From the NCBI GenBank assembly GCA_041628225.1, contig JBFKPQ010000106.1:1-7647 (forward strand): a stretch of DNA of 7,647 nucleotides. The letters are read 5' to 3'. Positions 1-5,816 of the stretch are shown here, in pieces. The translations under genes were made by a program, and so were the position numbers. The stretch comes from JBFKPQ01 sp041628225. GTDB lineage: Bacteria; Actinomycetota; Acidimicrobiia; Spongiisociales; JAENVV01. A model generated the notes under the pieces. The model worked only from the letters and a program-made list of their open reading frames with translations, searched no databases and was not told the DNA's origin. The first letter of the stretch is position 1. The number at the start of each line of letters is the position of its first letter.

Positions 1-1
1 A

Positions 2-436
2 GACCGCAACGCCGACCTCACCGTGCACGCCAACCAAGCCGTCGTCGATCTCTTGGCGAAGCACGGGATCACCGCATCGGTCGACGCACCGGCGCAGGCG
101 ACGTTCGAGGACGGCCTGCACGAGATGATCCCGACCGGCGCCACACCGCCCAACCGGGCGTGGACGGTGAGCGACACGCTCACCCATCCCGGCGACTCCT
201 ACCAGCCGAGCCGCTCTGCACCGGTTCTCGCTCTGCCGCTGCTCACACCATGGGGCTCGATGACGCAGTCGATCGCGTTCGCGCGCCGGCTGAACCCGCG
301 GCAGGTGATCCCCATCCACGACTTCTATCTCAGCGCTTCAGGTCGCCAGTTCGCGACCGGTCTCGCCGGTCGGGTGCTCGCCGGTTCGGACATCGAGTTC
401 GTTCCTCTCGATTGGGGCGAGAGTTTCACGGTGTGA
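2..436 (+). CDS. MBL-fold metal-dependent hydrolase, C-terminal part (5' end outside window)
   Basis: The reading frame is open from the first complete codon at base 2 to a TGA at 434-436, giving about 144 residues. An ATG at base 23 is in frame but is unlikely to be the true start, because the frame runs off the left edge. The C-terminal segment has the pattern of metallo-beta-lactamase-fold hydrolases of the UPF0173/YcjI-like group. A hydrophobic strand leads to the PWGSM motif at about 250-264. Then comes an AFARRLNP helix, and then VIPIHD, whose histidine is probably a metal ligand. The N-terminal HxHxDH motif lies outside the window, so catalytic competence cannot be judged. Substrate unknown. 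It is on the opposite strand from the large operon and is separated from it by a hairpin, so it probably belongs to a different transcription unit. The superfamily is fairly certain and the function is not. Confidence 0.75.
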   Translation, partial: DRNADLTVHANQAVVDLLAKHGITASVDAPAQATFEDGLHEMIPTGATPPNRAWTVSDTLTHPGDSYQPSRSAPVLALPLLTPWGSMTQSIAFARRLNPRQVIPIHDFYLSASGRQFATGLAGRVLAGSDIEFVPLDWGESFTV

Positions 437-480
437 GGTTTCAAACGAACACAAGTCGGGTACCGCACAGTTCTCATCAC

Positions 481-487
481 AAGGGAG
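481..487 (+). promoter_or_regulatory. ribosome binding site of the 65-residue membrane protein
   Basis: The sequence AAGGGAG sits 6 bases upstream of the ATG at 494. It is a good Shine-Dalgarno match and supports translation of this very small gene. The 57-base gap after the preceding hydrolase leaves room for a promoter, but no clear -35/-10 pair was seen there. Confidence 0.6.
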
Positions 488-493
488 AACAAC

Positions 494-691
494 ATGGCGG
501 ATACCAACACCACCGAACGTCCGGTCGTCGTACAGACCGAAAAGAGCAGCGGGGCCGGCGCCATCGCCGCCGTCATCGTGACGCTGTTGCTCGTGGTCTT
601 CGGCTGGTGGGCGATCAACAACTACAACGCCGACGGCGATGTCGTGCCGGACGAAATCGGCGTGACGATCACCGACGACACCGACCAGTAG
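494..691 (+). CDS. small single-span membrane protein, function unknown
   Basis: This 65-residue protein has a strong ribosome binding site and a clean three-part structure. Residues 1-20 are a polar, Thr-rich N-terminus. Residues about 22-42 are one hydrophobic segment (AGAIAAVIVTLLLVVFGWW) ending in aromatic residues, as expected at a membrane interface. Residues 43-65 are a short tail rich in aspartate and glutamate. No lipobox, cysteine or known domain was recognised. The segment is uninterrupted and lacks a signal-peptidase AxA site directly after it, so it is more likely a membrane anchor than a cleaved signal. It lies 57 bases after the hydrolase gene and 14 bases before a strong hairpin, so it ends its transcription unit. 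Small proteins of this build are common in actinobacterial genomes, but the role is unknown. Confidence 0.7.
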   Translation: MADTNTTERPVVVQTEKSSGAGAIAAVIVTLLLVVFGWWAINNYNADGDVVPDEIGVTITDDTDQ

Positions 692-705
692 ACGTCCTCC
701 ACACC

Positions 706-743
706 CGCATCGATGACCCGGCCAAGCCCGGGTCATCGATGCG
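706..743. terminator. perfect 16-bp hairpin between convergent genes, probable bidirectional terminator
   Basis: The arms CGCATCGATGACCCGG (706-721) and CCGGGTCATCGATGCG (728-743) are exact reverse complements, with a six-base loop CCAAGC. On the plus strand the stem is followed by only three Ts (744-746). On the minus strand there is no T tract. The hairpin starts 14 bases after the plus-strand stop codon at 691. Its right arm contains the stop codon (735-733) of the minus-strand membrane protein gene. Weak or absent U tracts are common for hairpins at gene ends in high-GC actinobacteria. Position between two converging units and perfect pairing make a terminator or 3'-end stabiliser the best reading. 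Confidence 0.75.
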
Positions 744-1221
744 TTTCGGCGTGCTGCGGAGTCGCTCCGCGGACCCTCAACCAGATCTCGCCGAGCGCCG
801 CCACGGCCAGGGCTCCGATCGTATTGGCCAGGAGGTCCCACGGCGTGTCGCCGCCGAGGAAGGTCCCAAAGTACGTGTCGGAGACGAGTTCGAACAACTC
901 GTTGGCGACACCGAGCACCGAGACGGTCGCCAGGATCAGCAGCACCCGGCGAGGGGTCGTCGTCACGTGGAGACTCTCGATCAGGTACCAGCCCACGAGT
1001 CCCGAGGCGATCCCTCCGCCGACGAGATGCTGGGTGAACGTCTGGGTTTGATCGGCGAACCACGGCGAGGGAAGGAACCAGCCGACGCCGACGGCCAGAA
1101 TCGCCGCCGTGAGCCAGGCGCGCGCACCGCACCATGCGTGGCCGCCCAAAGCCCGTACCACCAGGGGGGCCCCGAACCAGAACACGCCGGCGATGAGCAC
1201 GGTCATGACGGCCGGCATCAT
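733..1221 (-). CDS. small VanZ-like/DUF2238-like multi-pass membrane protein
   Basis: A 162-residue protein with about five hydrophobic segments (residues roughly 5-22, 36-52, 64-83, 92-110 and 128-147). Polar residues fall at conserved-looking places: QHLVGGG (His65) opening the third span, ANELFE (Glu108, Glu111) ending the fourth, and DLLANTIGA (Asp129, Asn133) starting the fifth. This His / Glu / Asp-x3-Asn-x2-Gly layout is shared with VanZ-like and YjdF/DUF2238-type membrane proteins. The biochemical role of those groups is mostly unknown. The start was placed at the ATG at 1221 because it overlaps the SoxD stop codon (ATGA). A second ATG follows immediately at 1218. The frame is open much further upstream, but there it only reads antiphase through soxD and soxB. 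No good ribosome binding site is visible, so translation is probably coupled to soxD. It ends the operon. Whether it has a role in amine use, for example in transport, is not shown by the sequence. Confidence 0.7.
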   Translation of the reverse strand: MMPAVMTVLIAGVFWFGAPLVVRALGGHAWCGARAWLTAAILAVGVGWFLPSPWFADQTQTFTQHLVGGGIASGLVGWYLIESLHVTTTPRRVLLILATVSVLGVANELFELVSDTYFGTFLGGDTPWDLLANTIGALAVAALGEIWLRVRGATPQHAETHR

Positions 1222-1454
1222 GAGAGAAACTCGTCGGTCCGCGTGTCTCGATCGACATATACCCACCGCCGGCAGCCGTACAGGTGGAACCAGGCCTCCC
1301 GTACGGGCCCCTCGCGGTTGTTGTGAAAGAACCCACGGTCGATGTCTCGCTCGTCGGGGTCGGTGATAACCGCCGGCACGTCGAACACCTCGCCGTACAC
1401 GAACTCCTCGCGCGTGCGGGTTCCGCAGTGGGGACAGCTGATCCGGAGCGCCAT
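1218..1454 (-). CDS. soxD: sarcosine oxidase delta subunit
   Basis: A 78-residue zinc-binding small subunit of heterotetrameric sarcosine oxidase. The N-terminal SCPHCG supplies Cys7 and Cys10. The C-terminal FHLYGCRRW supplies His57 and Cys61, followed by the family-typical RDT segment (70-72). In the corynebacterial and Pseudomonas enzymes, as I recall them, zinc is held by Cys6, Cys9, His59 and Cys63, so the ligand set and spacing agree closely. Length is slightly short for the family (usually about 85-100). The ATG at 1454 shares one base with the soxB stop (TGATG), and a GGGGA lies upstream inside soxB. Its own stop overlaps the start of the next gene by four bases. The complete zinc site and the SoxB neighbour make this assignment firm. 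Confidence 0.92.
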   Translation of the reverse strand: MALRISCPHCGTRTREEFVYGEVFDVPAVITDPDERDIDRGFFHNNREGPVREAWFHLYGCRRWVYVDRDTRTDEFLS

Positions 1455-2665
1455 CAGTGCGTCCCCGCCGAGCCGCGGTCGGCCAGCGTTCGGTCACGTG
1501 CAAAGCGGTCGAGCGCGAACGGTTCGATGAGCTCAGGCGTGGTGCCGGTCGCGATGAGCTCGGCCATGGCCTCTCCCCCGGCTGGGATCGCCTTGAAGCC
1601 CCAGGTTCCCCATCCGGTCGTGATGACGAAGTTCTCGACCGGTGTGAAGCCCATGATCGGCGAATAGTCGGGCGACATGTCGCACACGCCGGTCCACTGT
1701 CGGAGGATCCGCAGGTCGCCCATGAACGGCAGCAGCGTGACGATGCGTTTCGACAGCGACGTGAGGAAGTGGTCGTCCGAGCGGTATGAGTACGACGGTT
1801 GCGGGTCGATGTGTGCGCCCCCGAGCATCTCGCCACGGGCGGTCTGGCTGACGTAGAAGCCGAGGTCGATCGAGGCCACGATCGGTTCGTAGGTCCGTGC
1901 GTAATGGTTGGTGACGAAAGCCTGGAGCGGGTGAGTACGGATCGGAAGGCGTACACCGGCCATGGACGCCAGGGTGGTGACATGACCGCCGACGGCGCTC
2001 ACGACGACCCCGGCCGAGATGTCCCCACGGTCGGTGCGTACTCCCGTCACTCGGTCTCCGTCCATGATGAGTCCGATCACCGCGGTCCGCTGGTGGACGT
2101 CGACGCCATGCCGCATGGCTCCCTCGGCGAGGGCCCAGTTGACCCGGTCGTGCCGGGCCGTCGCTCCCTGGGTGTGAAACGACCCTCCCATCACCGGGAA
2201 CCGGCCGCCTCCGGCGTCGAGGTCGATGCCGGGCGCCAGGCGAGCGATCTCGCCCGGCTCCACGAAGACCGTTTCGGCACCGAACGCCCGATTGACCTCG
2301 GCGCGCGCCCGCTCTCGGCGCCGGCCGGCTTCGGTGTGCACGATCCACAGCAGGCCTTTCTGCTGGTGCATGAGCCACCGGCCGGTCTCCTCTTCGAGCC
2401 GGGCGTACAGCTCCAGGGACCGTTGATAGAACCGGACGGATTCGGGGATGCCGTAGTTCGATCGGATGACCGTCGTGTTGCGGCCGCTGTTGCCGCCCCC
2501 GATGTAGCTGCGCTCCAGCACGGCGACGTTCGTGATGCCGTGGCGGGTGGCGAGGTGATAGGCGGTCGACAGTCCGTGACCTCCTCCACCGACGATGACC
2601 ACGTCGTACGACCGTTTCAGTTCCCGCCATTCGAAGGCGACCTGGGATTCCCAAAACTCGTTCAC
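1454..2665 (-). CDS. soxB: sarcosine oxidase beta subunit, FAD/FMN-dependent
   Basis: A 403-residue flavoprotein of the DAO/MSOX fold, the amine-oxidising subunit of heterotetrameric sarcosine oxidase. It removes hydride from an N-methyl amino acid such as sarcosine and passes electrons to FMN held at the interface with the alpha subunit. Residues 22-31 form the FAD-binding VVIVGGGGHG, with Glu51 ending the second strand of the Rossmann fold. GGGNSGRNTT (56-65) is typical of the family. His172 in TARHDRVNW aligns with the histidine that binds FMN covalently. Lys358 in GTWGFKAIP matches the active-site lysine reported at the same number in Pseudomonas SoxB (from memory). Length is normal. The GTG start at 2665 overlaps the upstream stop (GTGA) and is preceded by GGAGG at 2677-2673, seven bases away. 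The exact N-methyl substrate cannot be read from sequence. Confidence 0.93.
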   Translation of the reverse strand: MNEFWESQVAFEWRELKRSYDVVIVGGGGHGLSTAYHLATRHGITNVAVLERSYIGGGNSGRNTTVIRSNYGIPESVRFYQRSLELYARLEEETGRWLMHQQKGLLWIVHTEAGRRRERARAEVNRAFGAETVFVEPGEIARLAPGIDLDAGGGRFPVMGGSFHTQGATARHDRVNWALAEGAMRHGVDVHQRTAVIGLIMDGDRVTGVRTDRGDISAGVVVSAVGGHVTTLASMAGVRLPIRTHPLQAFVTNHYARTYEPIVASIDLGFYVSQTARGEMLGGAHIDPQPSYSYRSDDHFLTSLSKRIVTLLPFMGDLRILRQWTGVCDMSPDYSPIMGFTPVENFVITTGWGTWGFKAIPAGGEAMAELIATGTTPELIEPFALDRFARDRTLADRGSAGTH

Positions 2666-3033
2666 GGTGTCGCCTCCAGCCGCTCGGCGAGATCCGCGGC
2701 GAAGACATGCGGTACCGCCAGCAACACGCGGTCATCCTCGAGCCACAGCTTGACGGGCAGGTGGGCGATCATCCCCTGCGCGAAGACAGGCCGGGGCGTT
2801 GGGCGCGGCCAGTCGCATTCGGCGGCGAAGAACAGCTCCGCTCGGTCGGGCTCCAGCCACACGCCTCGCCAGCTGGCATCGTTGGTGACGATGGCATGAG
2901 GGTCGGCGACATGTGGCAGCTCGGTCCCAAGCACGAGCGCCTCGTCGGGCGCCAGGCGCAGTACAAGGCCTGGCAGCCCGTCGAGGGCGTCGGGTCGGGC
3001 CACCACACGTGCGGCGGCGAGGCGATCAAGCAC
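2662..3033 (-). CDS. soxG: sarcosine oxidase gamma subunit-like protein (divergent)
   Basis: A 123-residue protein resembling the small gamma subunit, which shares the fold of the GcvT N-terminal domain. Family-like features are an LAPDEALVLG stretch (residues about 27-36), then RGVWLEPDRAELFFAAECDW (56-75), and near the C-terminus a hydrophobic strand followed by the VPHVFAADLAERL helix. The family usually runs to about 180-210 residues, so this copy is short, apparently at the N-terminus. Identity is therefore supported mainly by position between SoxA and SoxB and by the C-terminal half. The GTG start at 3033 overlaps the end of the alpha gene by eight bases and has a strong GAGGGGAG ribosome binding site at 3049-3042, eight bases away. 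An alternative is an unrelated small protein that replaced SoxG. Confidence 0.7.
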   Translation of the reverse strand: MLDRLAAARVVARPDALDGLPGLVLRLAPDEALVLGTELPHVADPHAIVTNDASWRGVWLEPDRAELFFAAECDWPRPTPRPVFAQGMIAHLPVKLWLEDDRVLLAVPHVFAADLAERLEATP

Positions 3034-5197
3034 GAGCGCGGCTCCCCTCGGGGTCGTAGAACGGCAGCGTGACCCGGCGCGCCGGCCAACCTTCGATCGT
3101 GACGTCGTCGGGTAGAACGCCGTCGGTGACGTCGAGCCATCCCATCGCCACCCCCATGCCGACCGCCGGCGACCATGCAGCCGAAGTCACGTATCCGGCG
3201 TAGGAGCCACCATGCCAGATGACGGCACCCTCCGGCGGGGCTCCATCGGCGAGGGTGAAACCGACGAGTTGCCGATCGAGCGGGACGGCGTTGGTCCGGA
3301 CGACGGCAAGCCTCCCGATGAAATCGCCTTTGTCGAGGTTGACGGCCCATTCGTGGTGGATGCGACGCGGAGTGGAGTCATAGTCGGTGTCCTGGCCCAC
3401 GAGGATGTGGCCCTTGTCGAGCCGGAGCCGGGTCAAAGCTTCGAGCCCGTGCGGCACGATGCCGAGCGGAGCGCCGGCGGCCATGAGCGCCTCCCACAGC
3501 TCGACCGACCGGTCGACCGGATGGTGAAGTTCGTACGACAGTTCACCGGTGAACGAGAGCCTGAACACCTTGCACGGCACGCCGGCCACGTCGACGTAGC
3601 CATGGCCCATGTACGGTGGAAGGTCGGCGGCCCCAACGGCAGCGAGGAGCTCGTGAGTGAGTGGCCCGCTGACGTTGATGGCGCCGAGCATGAGCGTCTG
3701 GTTGAGCAGCCGCACATCGTGACCCCACGACGCCGCCCAGTCGCGGATCCACATTTCCGCACCCGAGGCACCGCCGGAGGTGAACGTCAGCGTGAACGTC
3801 CCATCGGGCTCGCGGCATACGAGCCCGTCATCGAACACGTAACCGCGTTCGTTGAGCAGGAGCACGTAGCGGGACCGCCCGGGCCGGATCGTCGAAACGT
3901 CGGTGGGGTAGATCCGCTGCAGCATGGCCTCGGCGTCGGGACCGGTGACTCGCATCTTCCCGAGCGTGCTGACGTCGCCGATCGACACGCGGTGACGCAC
4001 CGCTTCGTACTCGGCGTCGGTGTCGCCGTACGTCCAGGGACGCCACCACCCGCCGATGCGATCCATGCGCGCCCCGATCGTCAGGTGCACGTCGTGGAGG
4101 GCGGTCCGCGGGTAGGCCGGCAGGTGCGACCCGGCGGCCATCTCGGCCATGGTCAGCTGTCGGGCGACCGGACGAGCTGTGAAGGCGGGTTGCAGTTCGG
4201 CGCCGCGATCGAGCAGAAAGGACCGGAGGTACGGGGTGCAGACCCCACCCTGGCAGGTGCCGGTGCCGGCCAGCGTGGCTCGTTTCAGGAGCTCCATCTC
4301 CGTGAAGCCTCGCTGCCAGACGTCGTCGAGTTGGGCGACGGTGACGTCGCCGCACGGGCAGACGACTCCATCGGTTGGGCACGGCGGCAGCTCAGGACTG
4401 GTGGCGGCATCCCCGACCACCGTCACGGGCATCCCGGCCCCCATGCGAGCCAAGGCGTCGCGCGGGACCAAACCCAGAGCGACGACCACCGAGTCGCACT
4501 CCCATCGCCCGTCAGTCGTGACGACCGCCTCGACCGTACCGGTCCCTTCGAAGCGAATCAACCGGCCGGTGGCACGGCGGGCTTCGACTTCGGACTCGCC
4601 GTCGCCGACGATCACGACGCGGCCCAGTTCGAGGCCGGCCGAGACCAACTGCCCGGCGGCGCGGCTGGTGAGGAGCCCTCTCAGATCGGAGCCGGGGCAC
4701 ACGGGGTGCAGTTCGGCGGCCCCTGTCGCTACGACCACTTCCTCACACTCGACGTGCACCATCCCCATGGCGGTGCGGACCATGACGAGCGGACCCGGGT
4801 AGATGCCGACCACCTCTTCGCCTCGCCCGGCGTCGAACACGACCGCGTCACGGCGTTCGGCCGCGGCTGCCTGGCCGCTGCCTCCGCCGCCGATGACGAC
4901 GGTATGAACGTGCCGCCGCAGTATCGGGACGTCCGGGTGGGGTTCGACTCGCTCGGGTAGTGGCGGCTCGCCCGAAGGCGGGTGCGGTTCGACGACGAGC
5001 CCGGCCGCGGCGGGCGTCTGGCAGGTTCGGAGATAGCTGATGCCATCAACGGTGGCGACACAGTGGGGACAGTCGCCGCCGCAACACAACGTGCCTCCGT
5101 CGGTCGGATGGATTCCGGCGCGCTGCAACGCGACGAGGATCGAGTCACCAGGCTCGAACGCGACGTCGGTGTCGGCGTAGATGAATCGCTCAGTCAC
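3026..5197 (-). CDS. soxA: compact sarcosine oxidase alpha-like fusion with two [2Fe-2S] sites and a GcvT domain
   Basis: A 723-residue fusion of an iron-sulfur/FAD oxidoreductase with an aminomethyltransferase-like domain. Residues 1-65 form a ferredoxin-like domain with Cys38, Cys43, Cys46 and Cys59 (Cx4CxxCx12C). Residues about 98-265 hold the FAD/NAD region: VVIGGGGSG (100-108), ATGA (157-160), VIVGDGESE (195-203) and VVGDAA (260-265). Residues about 278-330 form a Bfd-like cluster domain with Cys280, Cys282, Cys315 and Cys320. From about 380 to the end is the GcvT-like folate domain, with the SoxA signatures LDKGHILVGQDTD (593-605) and LDKGDFIGR (621-629). Classical SoxA is about 950-1000 residues and, as known for the studied enzymes, has no Fe-S clusters. 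This one has both cysteine sets, as in HcnAB/opine or amino-acid dehydrogenase subunits, and a shortened FAD region. The GTG start overlaps the regulator gene by eight bases, with a weak AGGCGG upstream. The soxA symbol is by position and the C-terminal domain. Confidence 0.85.
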   Translation of the reverse strand: MTERFIYADTDVAFEPGDSILVALQRAGIHPTDGGTLCCGGDCPHCVATVDGISYLRTCQTPAAAGLVVEPHPPSGEPPLPERVEPHPDVPILRRHVHTVVIGGGGSGQAAAAERRDAVVFDAGRGEEVVGIYPGPLVMVRTAMGMVHVECEEVVVATGAAELHPVCPGSDLRGLLTSRAAGQLVSAGLELGRVVIVGDGESEVEARRATGRLIRFEGTGTVEAVVTTDGRWECDSVVVALGLVPRDALARMGAGMPVTVVGDAATSPELPPCPTDGVVCPCGDVTVAQLDDVWQRGFTEMELLKRATLAGTGTCQGGVCTPYLRSFLLDRGAELQPAFTARPVARQLTMAEMAAGSHLPAYPRTALHDVHLTIGARMDRIGGWWRPWTYGDTDAEYEAVRHRVSIGDVSTLGKMRVTGPDAEAMLQRIYPTDVSTIRPGRSRYVLLLNERGYVFDDGLVCREPDGTFTLTFTSGGASGAEMWIRDWAASWGHDVRLLNQTLMLGAINVSGPLTHELLAAVGAADLPPYMGHGYVDVAGVPCKVFRLSFTGELSYELHHPVDRSVELWEALMAAGAPLGIVPHGLEALTRLRLDKGHILVGQDTDYDSTPRRIHHEWAVNLDKGDFIGRLAVVRTNAVPLDRQLVGFTLADGAPPEGAVIWHGGSYAGYVTSAAWSPAVGMGVAMGWLDVTDGVLPDDVTIEGWPARRVTLPFYDPEGSRARA

Positions 5198-5816
5198 CGT
5201 TCACCGCCTGACGGTGAGCTGCGAGGACGGCTCGCTCGAAGGCGGCCTGCTCTGCGGCGGTCGGGCGACGGCCCGTGAAGGTCTCGACATAGCGGGGGGC
5301 GTTGGCGAGACGGGTCTCGAGAGCTTCCGGTTCGGCGACCTCGTAGTACGACAGCTGCGTGAAGTACATCACCCGGGCCCGCACAGCGGCTGAGGCGTGG
5401 TCGAATCCGTGCCGGGCGAACATCCCGGCCAAGGCCGCAAGGCGGGTGCCGTCGGCCTTCTCCAATTCGCGCCGGACGGGCTCGGAACGCCGGGCCCACG
5501 ATCTGACGGCGAATTCCAAACCGGGATCGAACCGAGTCGGGTCGAGCCACGCTTCGAAGACGGCGAGGACGGACGCCTCGATGGATCCGGCCGGGCATTC
5601 GGCAGGCGCCACGGTCGAATCGGTGTTGGTGGAACGCCAGATGTCCAGCAGTTCATCCAGCAGGGCTTGACGGTTGGTGAAGAACCAGTAGAAGCTCGAT
5701 CGGGCGACCCCCAATTCTGTGGCCAGCGACAAGACCTTGACATTGCCGACACCAGCTTCCACCAGGCGACGCCGGGCGGCCCCGATCCACTCGTCACGGC
5801 TGACGCGAGCTGTCAC
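5190..5816 (-). CDS. TetR/AcrR-family transcriptional regulator
   Basis: A 208-residue protein with the TetR layout. The N-terminal helix-turn-helix spans residues about 27-46 (VLSLATELGVARSSFYWFF), followed by the usual NRQALLDELLDIW helix that closes the DNA-binding domain. The remaining 150 residues are helical and variable, as expected for a ligand-binding and dimerisation domain. The Arg-rich stretch at 105-120 (RSWARRSEPVRRELEK) resembles a subgroup often seen beside oxidoreductase operons. The GTG start at 5816 overlaps the stop of the DddP-like gene (GTGA) and has GGAG at 5825-5822, five bases upstream. Its own stop overlaps soxA by eight bases. It sits in the middle of the operon and is co-transcribed with the enzymes, so it probably senses a substrate or intermediate and controls this operon. 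The effector and operator are unknown. Confidence 0.9.
   Translation of the reverse strand: MTARVSRDEWIGAARRRLVEAGVGNVKVLSLATELGVARSSFYWFFTNRQALLDELLDIWRSTNTDSTVAPAECPAGSIEASVLAVFEAWLDPTRFDPGLEFAVRSWARRSEPVRRELEKADGTRLAALAGMFARHGFDHASAAVRARVMYFTQLSYYEVAEPEALETRLANAPRYVETFTGRRPTAAEQAAFERAVLAAHRQAVNGD

Noticed and set aside
437..493. Promoter for the 65-residue membrane protein
   Set aside because: The gap is long enough, but no convincing -35/-10 pair is visible by eye.
756..770. GCGGAG-TCG-CTCCGC hairpin near the hairpin at 706-743
   Set aside because: Only six base pairs with a three-base loop, entirely inside the coding end of the membrane protein gene, and no reason to prefer it over chance in GC-rich DNA.
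160..1326. 388-codon plus-strand frame spanning the hydrolase end, the small gene and the membrane protein
   Set aside because: It crosses two real genes and the terminator, and its protein is dominated by Arg and His with no domain: a typical high-GC shadow frame.
1222..1983. Upstream extension of the VanZ-like gene to 1983, giving 416 residues
   Set aside because: The added part reads out of frame through soxD and soxB on the same strand and is rich in Arg, Ser and Pro. The membrane protein begins at the ATG overlapping the soxD stop.
3212..4960. 582-codon open frame on the plus strand, opposite the alpha subunit gene
   Set aside because: It is antisense to a clearly conserved multidomain protein, has no recognisable domain, and long antisense frames are expected in such high-GC DNA.
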